Shown here piece by piece: positions 1 to 5,751 of a stretch of DNA of 5,751 nucleotides; the stretch's first letter is position 1; each line of letters starts with the position of its first letter. Source of the stretch: Colivicinus sp963607765 (GTDB lineage: Bacteria > Bacillota_I > Bacilli_A > Erysipelotrichales > Erysipelotrichaceae). A program made the position numbers and the translations under genes. Under the pieces are notes generated by a model. The model ran no database searches. It saw nothing but the letters and a program-made list of their open reading frames with translations, and was not told the DNA's origin. The stretch spans positions 1-5,751 of the forward strand of contig CAVDDT010000059.1 of the NCBI GenBank assembly GCA_963607765.1. The letters are read 5' to 3'.

Positions 1-48
1 TATTACTTATCTAAATGTCAAAAAAATATGAGATAAAGATAAGTAATA
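1..48. repeat. Palindromic element A, left half of a long inverted pair
   Basis: The ends form a perfect 12-bp inverted repeat, TATTACTTATCT (1-12) against AGATAAGTAATA (37-48), around a 24-base interior. A run of seven T (50-56) follows directly, so on the plus strand it resembles a very AT-rich terminator hairpin, perhaps for a gene left of the window. The whole element recurs as its reverse complement at 121-168: bases 2-18 are the exact complement of 152-168 and bases 31-48 of 121-138. Function is unknown. It could be a terminator, a protein-binding site or a recombination site. Confidence 0.75.
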
Positions 49-92
49 ATTTTTTTCATAATAAATCAAATTGTACTTTATTAATAGTATAT

Positions 93-110
93 TTTTTATA
101 GATATAAAAA
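93..110. repeat. 18-bp AT palindrome in the spacer
   Basis: TTTTTATA (93-100) and TATAAAAA (103-110) are perfect inverted copies separated by two bases. It lies between the two larger palindromic elements. In DNA this AT-rich, short sequence can arise by chance, so a role as a binding site is only possible. Confidence 0.4.
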
Positions 111-120
111 TGTATTTAAA

Positions 121-168
121 TATTACTTATCTTTATCTTCATAAAAAAACAACATTTAGATAAGTAAT
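121..168. repeat. Palindromic element B, inverted copy of element A
   Basis: The internal dyad is ATTACTTATCT (122-132) with AGATAAGTAAT (158-168). The element is the reverse complement of the one at 1-48, with perfect arms of 17 and 18 bp and only the central 10 or so bases changed (an A-rich core, 143-149, where the matching strand of element A has T). Conserved arms with a diverged centre suggest that the arms are what is recognised. No T-run of terminator quality follows it on the plus strand. Confidence 0.75.
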
Positions 169-190
169 GTGACAATGTTTTTGTGCTGGA

Positions 191-218
191 CTTAACATTC
201 CTATACATGGTGTTAAAG
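191..218. promoter_or_regulatory. Short dyad upstream of the promoter, possible operator
   Basis: TTAACA (192-197) and TGTTAA (211-216) form a 6-bp inverted repeat with a 13-base centre; the outer bases are C191 and A217/G218. It sits about 15 bases upstream of the proposed -35 box, a position suitable for a regulator site. The match is short, and I do not recognise a specific regulator family in it. Confidence 0.3.
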
Positions 219-229
219 TAATCGATTAT

Positions 230-260
230 TTGCGTAATTATATTGACTTTTGAATATAAT
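230..260 (+). promoter_or_regulatory. Probable operon promoter
   Basis: A perfect TATAAT -10 box lies at 255-260. The best -35 is TTGCGT at 230-235, giving a 19-base spacer, which is longer than the optimal 17; a TG at 251-252 may strengthen the -10. A second -35-like word, TTGACT (243-248), is too close to pair with this -10. Transcription would begin near 266-268 and leave a leader of about 220 bases before the first gene. This is the best vegetative-type promoter seen in the upstream region, and no comparable one lies between the genes. Confidence 0.5.
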
Positions 261-340
261 ATATAAGGCGCTAAAATTAGTGTTTTATCTATGTATACTA
301 TTAAGATTCGGGCATGTTATATAGATTTAAAAACAATTAT

Positions 341-374
341 CGTCGCAACGCTTTTATTAGTTGCGCGTTTTTTT
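341..374 (+). terminator. Terminator-like hairpin in the leader, possible attenuator
   Basis: CGCAAC (344-349) pairs with GTTGCG (360-365) across a 10-base loop, and CG (341-342) pairs with CG (366-367) past one bulged T (343). This gives eight pairs, six of them G-C, followed immediately by seven T (368-374). That is the classic Rho-independent layout and stands out in such AT-rich sequence. It lies about 75-105 bases downstream of the probable start of transcription and more than 100 bases before the first gene. It would therefore stop transcripts early unless overcome. A second TTGCG (381-385) could compete for the same left arm. Confidence 0.55.
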
Positions 375-431
375 GTGCCTTTGCGTTTTGCTTTTAGTGA
401 TTTAAAAATAACAAAAATTCATATTGCCGAA

Positions 432-469
432 TTAGTGTTGATATATATATATATATATTCAAACACTAA
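432..469 (+). promoter_or_regulatory. Leader hairpin with (AT)9 loop before the first ribosome binding site
   Basis: TTAGTGTT (432-439) pairs perfectly with AACACTAA (462-469). The interior is an alternating AT tract, nine AT units at 441-458, that can itself fold into an AT stem. The hairpin ends three bases before the purine-rich ribosome binding site. The left arm can also pair with AACACTA at 483-489, which includes the A of the start codon. A third copy of the arm, TTAGTGTTT (277-285), lies at the start of the leader. Alternative folds could thus hide or free the start of the first gene. Confidence 0.5.
441..458. repeat. (AT)9 dinucleotide tract
   Basis: Nine uninterrupted AT units sit in the loop of the leader hairpin, about 30 bases before the first start codon. 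Such tracts can change length by replication slippage, which here would alter the leader structure or spacing rather than a reading frame. Confidence 0.8.
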
Positions 470-471
470 AT

Positions 472-480
472 AAAGAAGGG
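472..480 (+). promoter_or_regulatory. Ribosome binding site of the first gene
   Basis: AAAGAAGGG ends eight bases before the ATG at 489, a good spacing for a Gram-positive Shine-Dalgarno site. It supports that ATG as the start of the first glycosyltransferase. Confidence 0.75.
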
Positions 481-488
481 AAAACACT

Positions 489-1364
489 ATGAAAGAATAT
501 TCAATTGTTATCCCTACTTTAAATGCTGGTAAATATATTGAGAAACTGCTTGTTTCTTTAAACAGTCAAAGTATAAGGCCTAATAATATTTTAGTAGTAG
601 ATTCTTCTTCTAATGATGATACAGTTAGCATTATTAATTCATTGAATTATGATAATGTAGTACTAGTAGAAATAGATAGAAAAGAATTTGATCATGGTAA
701 GACTAGGGATATAGCCTTTAGAAGTTTAGATGATGATTTTGTGGTGTTTATGACTCAAGATGCTTTGCCTGCCAATGATAAATGTATAGAAAATTTATTA
801 AAACCTTTCGCTGATGATGACGTAGCTATTGTAACAGGAAGACAAATTGCTTATGATGAATCTACGTCATATGAAAAATTGGTTAGACAATTTGATTATC
901 CAAATATAAATAGAAAATGGAATAAATCTGATTTAAGCAAATTAGGAATTAATGCCTACTATATTTCTGATGTATGTTGCGCATATAGAAGAAGTACATA
1001 TTTAGAGGTTGGTGGCTTTGATTATCCTGTTGATGCTAATGAAGATATGCTGATGGCTCAAAAGCTAATTAGTAGTGGATATAGTATTGCATATAATGCA
1101 GACTGCAAAGTATATCATTCTCATGATTATTCTTTTTCTAGACAATTCAAGAGAAATTATGAAATTGGTAGAAACTTAGAAAAATATAAAGATAGATTAA
1201 ATGTTAGTGAAATATCGAAAGGTTCTTTACTATTTAAAAATGTTTCTAAAGAATTGATTAAACAACATAAATACTTAGACTTAATTAGATTCTTATTTGA
1301 TTGTGTAGCAAGATTTACTGGCAATAGAATAGGCAGGTTATCATGGAAAATAAACCACAAGTAG
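489..1364 (+). CDS. GT2 family glycosyltransferase, rhamnosyltransferase-like
   Basis: This 291-residue GT-A fold transferase should move a sugar, probably rhamnose from dTDP-rhamnose, onto a growing lipid-linked glycan at the cytoplasmic membrane face. The N-terminus has the GT2 nucleotide-binding start (SIVIPTLNAG, about 5-14) and VVDSSSNDDT (36-45). FDHGKTRDIA (67-76) matches the F-x-HG-x-TRN/D-x-A motif common in bacterial rhamnosyltransferases. TQDALP (89-94) sits at the metal/nucleotide site, and NEDM (184-187) carries the usual acidic ED pair. VYHSHDYS (208-215) is the matching late motif. There is no signal peptide or clear membrane span; the basic, hydrophobic C-terminal tail (about 264-291) may touch the membrane. 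Length is normal for the family. The start is set by the good ribosome binding site at 472-480. It is the first gene of the operon, and its last 22 bases overlap the next gene. The family assignment is strong; the sugar and linkage are inferred. Confidence 0.9.
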   Translation: MKEYSIVIPTLNAGKYIEKLLVSLNSQSIRPNNILVVDSSSNDDTVSIINSLNYDNVVLVEIDRKEFDHGKTRDIAFRSLDDDFVVFMTQDALPANDKCIENLLKPFADDDVAIVTGRQIAYDESTSYEKLVRQFDYPNINRKWNKSDLSKLGINAYYISDVCCAYRRSTYLEVGGFDYPVDANEDMLMAQKLISSGYSIAYNADCKVYHSHDYSFSRQFKRNYEIGRNLEKYKDRLNVSEISKGSLLFKNVSKELIKQHKYLDLIRFLFDCVARFTGNRIGRLSWKINHK

Positions 1365-2272
1365 AGATTCTAATGGCAACCTATAATGGTTCTAAGTATT
1401 TAAGAGAACAATTAGATTCTATTCTCAATCAATCTTATGATAATTTTATTTTGACTATATCGGATGATTGTTCAAGTGATGATACTGTTTCTATTGTTGA
1501 AGAATATGTAAATAGATATCCAAATAAGATAAGAAGAATAGTATCTAATAAAAGGTTTGGCAATGCGAGAGATCACTTCTTTTATCTTATGAAGCAATGT
1601 GATAGTGACTATATTATGTTTTCTGATCAAGATGATGTATGGCTATCAAACAAGATAGAACTTTCTATTAATGAATTACTTAGAATAGAAAAACATCATA
1701 AAGGTATTCCTATACTTGTATTCACCGATCAAAAGGTGGTGGATGAAAAACTTAATGTAATTAGTGATTCTATGACAGATTATGAAAGGTTAGATGTAAA
1801 AGAAATAAGCTACAAAAAGATTTTATTTCAAAACATCGTAACTGGTTGCACTATATGCATGAACAAAGCTTTAAATAATTTAGCTAATAAAGTAGATGAT
1901 TATGATTCGATCATTATGCATGATTGGTGGTTAGCTTTAGTGGCCTCTAAGTTTGGAATTGTATCTTATATAAATGTTAGCACTATGTTATATAGGCAAC
2001 ATGGCGATAATAATATTGGCGCTAAAAACAACAATGAAATTAAATATCTTGTTAATGAGATTAAAAATTTAGATAAGGCAAAAGAAAGTGTCGTAAAAAA
2101 GAAAAAACAGGCCAATTTATTTTCGAATAAATACTTTAATGACATTGGCGTTGATGACAAAAAATTTCTATCTAAGTTAACCAAAAAGAAAAGCGGATTA
2201 GGTTTTTATATTGCAAATAGATATTTGTTTAGCACTTTCTTTAGGTTTATAGGAAATGTGATTTATGGGTGA
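1343..2272 (+). CDS. GT2 family glycosyltransferase, RgpB/GacC-like
   Basis: This 309-residue cytoplasmic GT2 enzyme resembles the streptococcal rhamnosyltransferases RgpB and GacC, which extend the rhamnan backbone. Visible motifs are VEILMATYNGSKYL (7-20), SDDCSSDDT (40-48), the DXD-type block FSDQDDVWLSNKIE (93-106), VTGCTICMNKAL (166-177), MHDWWLAL (192-199) with its likely catalytic acidic residue, and YRQHGDNNIGA (217-227). The order FSDQDD-W, TGCT/TGGT, HDW, YRQH is characteristic of that subgroup. A lysine-rich, probably helical stretch follows (about 233-285). The gene starts inside the end of the preceding gene, with AGGCAGG (1331-1337) as ribosome binding site, and lies directly before the permease. 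The rgpB-rgpC-rgpD order is the same in streptococci. Donor and linkage are inferred from resemblance only, so no symbol is given. Confidence 0.9.
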   Translation: MENKPQVEILMATYNGSKYLREQLDSILNQSYDNFILTISDDCSSDDTVSIVEEYVNRYPNKIRRIVSNKRFGNARDHFFYLMKQCDSDYIMFSDQDDVWLSNKIELSINELLRIEKHHKGIPILVFTDQKVVDEKLNVISDSMTDYERLDVKEISYKKILFQNIVTGCTICMNKALNNLANKVDDYDSIIMHDWWLALVASKFGIVSYINVSTMLYRQHGDNNIGAKNNNEIKYLVNEIKNLDKAKESVVKKKKQANLFSNKYFNDIGVDDKKFLSKLTKKKSGLGFYIANRYLFSTFFRFIGNVIYG

Positions 2273-2277
2273 ATTAA

Positions 2278-3243
2278 ATGGATTTTAAAAAGTCAAAGAA
2301 ATTTTTAATAAAAATAGGAATAGCTTATTGGGCATTGGCGGCTATGATATATTTAATAGCTGGTTTTTCTTATAGCTATTGGATTGTTGCTGGTGGCTTG
2401 TTTCTAATGGCTAGCTTGTATGTTACATATAGTTTTAAACAAGCTAAAAAAGGATTTAATAATTATCTAGTCGCATTATGTACGTTAGATAATAAATATA
2501 AATTTTTATTAAAACAATTAGTTTCTAGAGATTTTAAAACTAAATATAAAAGATCTATTCTTGGCATGGCATGGAGTTTTATTAATCCACTTCTTACAAT
2601 GAGCGTTCAATATGTTGTCTTTTCCACTATATTTAAATCTAATACCCAAAACTATCCGGTGTATTTATTAACGGGCATTGTGTTCTTTAATTTTTTTAAT
2701 GAAGCTGTAAATACAGGAATGATTTCCATTGTTAGTAATGCATCTTTAATTAAAAAAGTATATGTGCCAAAATACATCTATCCTATTTCAAAGCTATTTT
2801 CATCATTAACTAATTTTGGAATTTCCTTAATTCCGTTATTCATAGTAATGATTGTTACTGGAACAAAAATTTCTTTTTCAATATTATTACTTATATTTGA
2901 TGTTATTTGTTTTTCTGGATTTATTTTGGGCATGATTATGCTACTTTCTACAATGATGACATTTTTTCAAGATACACAATTTTTGTGGGGTGTAGTAAGT
3001 ATGATATGGATGTATCTTACTCCGATTTTCTATACTGAAAATATTATTCCAGAAAAATTTATCAAGATATATCATTTAAATCCTTTATATCAATATATAA
3101 CTTTCGCAAGGACTTGCATAATAGATGGGGTATCACCAGAACCTATTTCGTATGTTTTGTCTTTGGCTAGCACAATAATAGTGTTAACTCTTGGAATATT
3201 TGTGTTTAAAAAGAATCAAGATAAATTTGTTTTATATATTTAG
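2278..3243 (+). CDS. ABC-2 type polysaccharide export permease (Wzm/RgpC family) with an N-terminal extension
   Basis: This integral membrane protein forms the channel of a polysaccharide/teichoic-acid type ABC exporter, paired with the next gene's ATPase. The family core begins near residue 75. A basic cytoplasmic helix, RDFKTKYKRSILG (84-96), leads into MAWSFINPLLTM (97-108), the usual D-x-K-x-x-Y-x-x-S-x-LG-x-x-W-x-x-x-NP hallmark. Further hydrophobic segments lie at about 104-119, 127-145, 178-195, 199-228, 234-250 and 290-310. FFQD (229-232), YLTPIFY (246-252) and LNPLYQYITFAR (267-278) are conserved family landmarks; FFQD has Q where R is usual. At 321 residues it is about 50-60 longer than the 260-275 typical of the family. 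The excess is N-terminal and contains two predicted membrane spans (about 10-31 and 33-52). The start has GGGTGA (2267-2272) five bases upstream; this site overlaps the stop of the preceding gene, so coupling is likely. Confidence 0.92.
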   Translation: MDFKKSKKFLIKIGIAYWALAAMIYLIAGFSYSYWIVAGGLFLMASLYVTYSFKQAKKGFNNYLVALCTLDNKYKFLLKQLVSRDFKTKYKRSILGMAWSFINPLLTMSVQYVVFSTIFKSNTQNYPVYLLTGIVFFNFFNEAVNTGMISIVSNASLIKKVYVPKYIYPISKLFSSLTNFGISLIPLFIVMIVTGTKISFSILLLIFDVICFSGFILGMIMLLSTMMTFFQDTQFLWGVVSMIWMYLTPIFYTENIIPEKFIKIYHLNPLYQYITFARTCIIDGVSPEPISYVLSLASTIIVLTLGIFVFKKNQDKFVLYI

Positions 3244-3246
3244 GTG
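3242..3246 (+). promoter_or_regulatory. Ribosome binding site deciding the ATPase start
   Basis: AGGTG overlaps the permease stop codon and lies four bases before the ATG at 3251. The spacing is tight, but it supports that ATG over the in-frame upstream ATG at 3191, which lies deep inside the permease gene. Confidence 0.55.
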
Positions 3247-3250
3247 TTTT

Positions 3251-3985
3251 ATGGAAAAAGCTATAGAAGTAAATAATGTGACGATGCGGTTTAGAATGGC
3301 TGATGATAGAATCAGTAGCATTAAGGAATTCGCTATTAGAAAAATAAAAGGTCAATTAAACTATAAAGAATTTGAGTCATTAAAAAATGTTTCTTTTAGT
3401 GTTAATAAAGGTGAAGTAATTGGTTTAATTGGACACAATGGTGCTGGCAAGAGCACTTTACTTAAGGTTGTTAGCGGAATATTAAAACCAAGTGAAGGCA
3501 GTGTAATTGTAAGGGGCAATATCGCACCAATGTTAGAACTTGGTAGCGGCTTTGATATGGATATGAATGGCAGAGAAAACATTTATTTAAATGGTGCGAT
3601 ACTTGGTTATTCAGAGGAATTTATTAAAGGCAAAGAAGAAGAGATAATTGATTTTTCTGGTATTAGAGAATTTATCGATATGCCTTTAAGGAATTATTCT
3701 AGCGGAATGATTGCTAGACTAGCTTTTTCTATCGCAACAGTAGTAGAACCTGAAATATTAATAGTAGATGAAGTATTGAGTGTAGGTGATGCTGATTTCC
3801 AAGAGAAAAGTAGAAATAGAATGATGGAACTTATGGGTGGCGGTACAACCGTACTATTTGTAAGTCATGACATTAATCAAATAAAAGAAATGTGCAATCG
3901 TGTGGTGTGGATTGAACACGGAGAAGTTAAAAAGATAGGAAATGCTAAAGAGGTGTGCGAGGAATATGAGAGAAAACAGGCTTAA
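3251..3985 (+). CDS. Polysaccharide export ABC transporter ATP-binding protein (Wzt/RgpD family)
   Basis: This 244-residue cytoplasmic ATPase powers the export permease encoded just upstream. All nucleotide-binding motifs are intact: Walker A GHNGAGKST (61-69), the family-specific Q-loop region MLELGSGFDMDMNGRENI (94-111), signature YSSGMIARLAF (149-159), Walker B ILIVDEVLSVGD (169-180) with catalytic Glu174, and the switch His206 in VSHD. The ELGSGF-x5-GREN block is typical of polysaccharide and teichoic-acid exporters (Wzt, TagH, RgpD). The protein ends right after the nucleotide-binding domain. It lacks the C-terminal carbohydrate-binding domain of long Wzt proteins, so export is probably not gated by recognition of a terminal sugar modification. 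An in-frame ATG at 3191 would add 20 residues (MEYLCLKRIK...) inside the permease gene. I prefer 3251 because MEKAIEVNNVTMRF is the normal family start and a ribosome binding site precedes it. The last 20 bases overlap the next gene. Confidence 0.93.
   Translation: MEKAIEVNNVTMRFRMADDRISSIKEFAIRKIKGQLNYKEFESLKNVSFSVNKGEVIGLIGHNGAGKSTLLKVVSGILKPSEGSVIVRGNIAPMLELGSGFDMDMNGRENIYLNGAILGYSEEFIKGKEEEIIDFSGIREFIDMPLRNYSSGMIARLAFSIATVVEPEILIVDEVLSVGDADFQEKSRNRMMELMGGGTTVLFVSHDINQIKEMCNRVVWIEHGEVKKIGNAKEVCEEYERKQA
3947..3955 (+). promoter_or_regulatory. Ribosome binding site of the large glycosyltransferase
   Basis: AAAGAGGTG lies within the end of the ATPase gene, ten bases before the ATG at 3966. 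A second GAGG (3959-3962) is too close to that ATG to be the main site. It supports the overlapping start. Confidence 0.6.
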
Positions 3986-5751
3986 AATACTTCTTTTATA
4001 TAGAAAATTAATACCTTCTATTTTGCTTTGTGGACATGAACAATTTTCTTATTTGAATAATAAAGGTGAAATAGAGTACAAGGCCATTAACATCTCATCA
4101 ATCAAGACAAGAGATCTAAATTGGGCTGATGCAGTTGTTCTTGGAAGACTGGATAGTACTTATGAGAGAAGAATATCAAAGATTATTCATGATGCACATA
4201 AATATATGATTTATATCATTGATGATGATTTGTTGAATTTGCCAAAGGAAGTATCTAGTTCTGCTTATTATAATCAAGCAGAAATACATTCTAACATTGA
4301 AAAAATGATTGAGATGAGCGATGCAATTGTTTCTCCTTCACTAGTTCTTTTAGAAAAGTATGGACAAGGGAAAGTTATGATAAATGTTGAAGAACCTGTT
4401 GTTTATCCATCTTCTTTTAAGCCTCATGATTATTCTAGTCCAATTAAGATTGGCTTTGCTGGTTCAGTAGATAGAGTACATGATATTGAAACAATATTGT
4501 ATGAATCTTTAAAGAAGATTAAAGAAGAATATAAAGAAAATGTACAAATAGAGTTCTTTGGGGCGATACCTTCTTTTAGCGAAGAATTAGATGCGAAATG
4601 TATAACATATAACGGTTCATATAAAGAGTATATAGAAAAGCTTACTAGTTTAAATTGGGATATAGGTTTGGCTCCTATGCCAAAAAGTGAGTTTCATGCA
4701 TGTAAACATTATATAAAGATGATTGAATATTCTGGATGTGGTATATATCCGATTTATTCTAATGAAGATCCTTATAAAAGATTTAATGAAAACTATCATA
4801 TTGGCACAATGGTTAATAATGACGCTGACGATTGGTTTGATGCGATTAAAGAGTTGATAGATGATAGAGAAAAGCTCAATGAACAAAGAAAGCTTGTTAA
4901 TGAAGTTATATGCAAAGAAATGTCACTAGAGAAATGTAGCTACAGGTTACTAGATGATCTAAATAGAATAAAACTTTCATCTGAAAGTTATTTTGTAAAA
5001 AATGATTTATTGTGGCTAAAAATAGAAGGTCTTTTTAGACGTGGAATGTCGATTTTTAGATCAAGATTTCATGGCCTTAAAGAAATATGCAATCCAAAGA
5101 GAATGATTAAGAAGATAAATCCAAAGCTTATAATCAAAAAATCTACTTATTTTGACAAAGACTGGTATTTAAGGACATATCATTTAGATACTAAAGATCC
5201 TGCTTATCATTATTTATATGAAGGATATAAATTAGGATATGATCCTTCAAATAAGTTTAATGGACTCCTATATATTGAAGCTAATCCTGATGTTGGGGAT
5301 ATGAACCCATTATTGCATTATGAAGTATATGGAAAATATGAACATAGAAAACTTTATACATTCCCTCCATTTCATCAAAATAAAGTATTTCCTAAATTGA
5401 ATAAAGAAAATGTAGATTTAAATTCTTTCTTTTCTTTTTTAAAGTCAAATGGAGCTAAAACATATTGTGTACCTAAAGAAATATTCGCTGATAAATATGT
5501 TCTTGTTTTATCTAATTTAATGAATTTATCGGGAGCTCCGATTGCCTTATATAATGTGGTGGTGAATTTAAAGAATAGGGGATATCATCCTGTAATTGTT
5601 TCTTGTAAAGATGGTCCTTTAACAAAAAAGATGACTTCTAATGATATTCCTGTAATCATCTATGAAAACATATATAAAGATAATATATTAGATAGTTTTT
5701 ATCATTTGTTTGATTTTATTTTTGTGAATACTTTATCTTTCGGCAATATCA
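3966..5751 (+). CDS. Large multidomain glycosyltransferase, partial (runs off the right end)
   Basis: The reading frame is open from ATG 3966 to the window edge: 595 codons plus one base, with no stop. Residues 1 to about 300 form a GT-B (GT4-like) transferase. IDDDLLNLP (85-93) is the DDDL acidic motif seen in many O-antigen-type transferases. KIGFAGS (161-167) begins the second Rossmann domain. IGLAPMP (233-239) followed by Lys247, Glu254 and Gly259 (KHYIKMIEYSGCG) is the donor-binding K-x6-E region. A basic linker with many Lys/Arg (about 348-392) could lie against the membrane. Two short repeats follow, at about 396-427 (FDKDWYL, HYLYEG) and 431-461 (NPDV, HYEVYGKYEHR). They match the FD-x-x-WY-...-HY-x-x-x-G-x-x-E-x-R units found in large bacterial glycosyltransferases. 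From about 510, KYVLVLSNLMNLSGAPIAL starts a second GT-B N-terminal domain, with DGPL and FIFVNT further on. It is therefore probably bifunctional. It may add branches or finish the exported glycan; the sugars cannot be told. Confidence 0.88.
   Translation, partial: MRENRLKILLLYRKLIPSILLCGHEQFSYLNNKGEIEYKAINISSIKTRDLNWADAVVLGRLDSTYERRISKIIHDAHKYMIYIIDDDLLNLPKEVSSSAYYNQAEIHSNIEKMIEMSDAIVSPSLVLLEKYGQGKVMINVEEPVVYPSSFKPHDYSSPIKIGFAGSVDRVHDIETILYESLKKIKEEYKENVQIEFFGAIPSFSEELDAKCITYNGSYKEYIEKLTSLNWDIGLAPMPKSEFHACKHYIKMIEYSGCGIYPIYSNEDPYKRFNENYHIGTMVNNDADDWFDAIKELIDDREKLNEQRKLVNEVICKEMSLEKCSYRLLDDLNRIKLSSESYFVKNDLLWLKIEGLFRRGMSIFRSRFHGLKEICNPKRMIKKINPKLIIKKSTYFDKDWYLRTYHLDTKDPAYHYLYEGYKLGYDPSNKFNGLLYIEANPDVGDMNPLLHYEVYGKYEHRKLYTFPPFHQNKVFPKLNKENVDLNSFFSFLKSNGAKTYCVPKEIFADKYVLVLSNLMNLSGAPIALYNVVVNLKNRGYHPVIVSCKDGPLTKKMTSNDIPVIIYENIYKDNILDSFYHLFDFIFVNTLSFGNI

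Noticed and set aside
71..99. Promoter in the spacer between the palindromic elements (TTGTAC with TTTTAT)
   Set aside because: The -10 is poor and similar words appear by chance in such AT-rich sequence. It is not strong enough to list as a promoter, although it bears on the switch idea.
1..168. CRISPR array or insertion-sequence ends
   Set aside because: Only two palindromic units in opposite orientation, no regular spacers, and no transposase or cas gene in the window.
265..280. Possible ops/JUMPstart-like element (AGGCGCTAAAATTAG)
   Set aside because: It only loosely resembles GGCGGTAG, and that element belongs to RfaH-controlled operons of proteobacteria, which does not fit this host.
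291..473. Open frame of 60 codons in the leader (starts MYTIKIRACY, hydrophobic middle)
   Set aside because: No ribosome binding site precedes the ATG, the frame runs through the terminator-like hairpin and ends in the (AT)9 tract as a run of Ile-Tyr, and it does not resemble a known small protein. It is best explained as leader RNA.
1157..1360. Minus-strand open frame inside the first glycosyltransferase
   Set aside because: Shadow of a strongly supported plus-strand gene. Minus-strand frames at 1966-2184, 3361-3582 and 4650-4886 are rejected for the same reason.
3191..3250. Upstream ATG giving the ATPase 20 more residues
   Set aside because: It lies inside the permease gene without a good ribosome binding site, and the added residues do not look like the family. 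The ATG at 3251 gives the usual N-terminus.

Overview
This window looks like the start of a surface-polysaccharide operon from a low-GC, AT-rich Gram-positive bacterium (Firmicutes). I infer this from the strong A/T bias at third codon positions, the frequent AGA arginine codons, purine-rich Shine-Dalgarno sites, and the similarity of gene content and order to the streptococcal rhamnan loci (rgp/gac type). Tryptophan is written TGG and TGA acts as a stop, so the standard bacterial code applies. An Erysipelotrichia or Clostridia-like host would fit, but the sequence does not fix the genus.

Positions 1-488 hold no convincing gene. From left to right they contain: two palindromic elements of about 48 bp that are near-perfect inverted copies of each other (1-48 and 121-168), around an AT-rich spacer with its own 18-bp palindrome; a short dyad (191-218); a plausible promoter (230-260); a terminator-like GC hairpin followed by seven T (341-374); and a second hairpin with an (AT)9 loop (432-469) just before the first ribosome binding site. 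This is an unusually structured leader and the most interesting non-coding part of the window.

Positions 489-5751 are one tightly packed plus-strand gene row: GT2 glycosyltransferase with rhamnosyltransferase motifs, RgpB/GacC-like GT2 glycosyltransferase, ABC-2 export permease (Wzm/RgpC type), export ATPase (Wzt type), and a very large multidomain glycosyltransferase that runs off the right edge. Adjacent genes overlap by about 20 bp or are 5-7 bp apart, so they are probably co-transcribed and translationally coupled.

The inferred pathway is as follows. The glycosyltransferases build a polysaccharide, probably rhamnose-containing, on a lipid carrier at the inner face of the membrane. The permease and ATPase export the finished chain, which then joins the cell wall or surface. 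The large last protein joins a GT-B transferase, two short FD-x-x-WY/HY-x-x-x-G-x-x-E-x-R repeats and the beginning of a second GT-B transferase in one chain. Sugar-nucleotide synthesis genes, the initiating transferase and the polymer ligase are not in this window.
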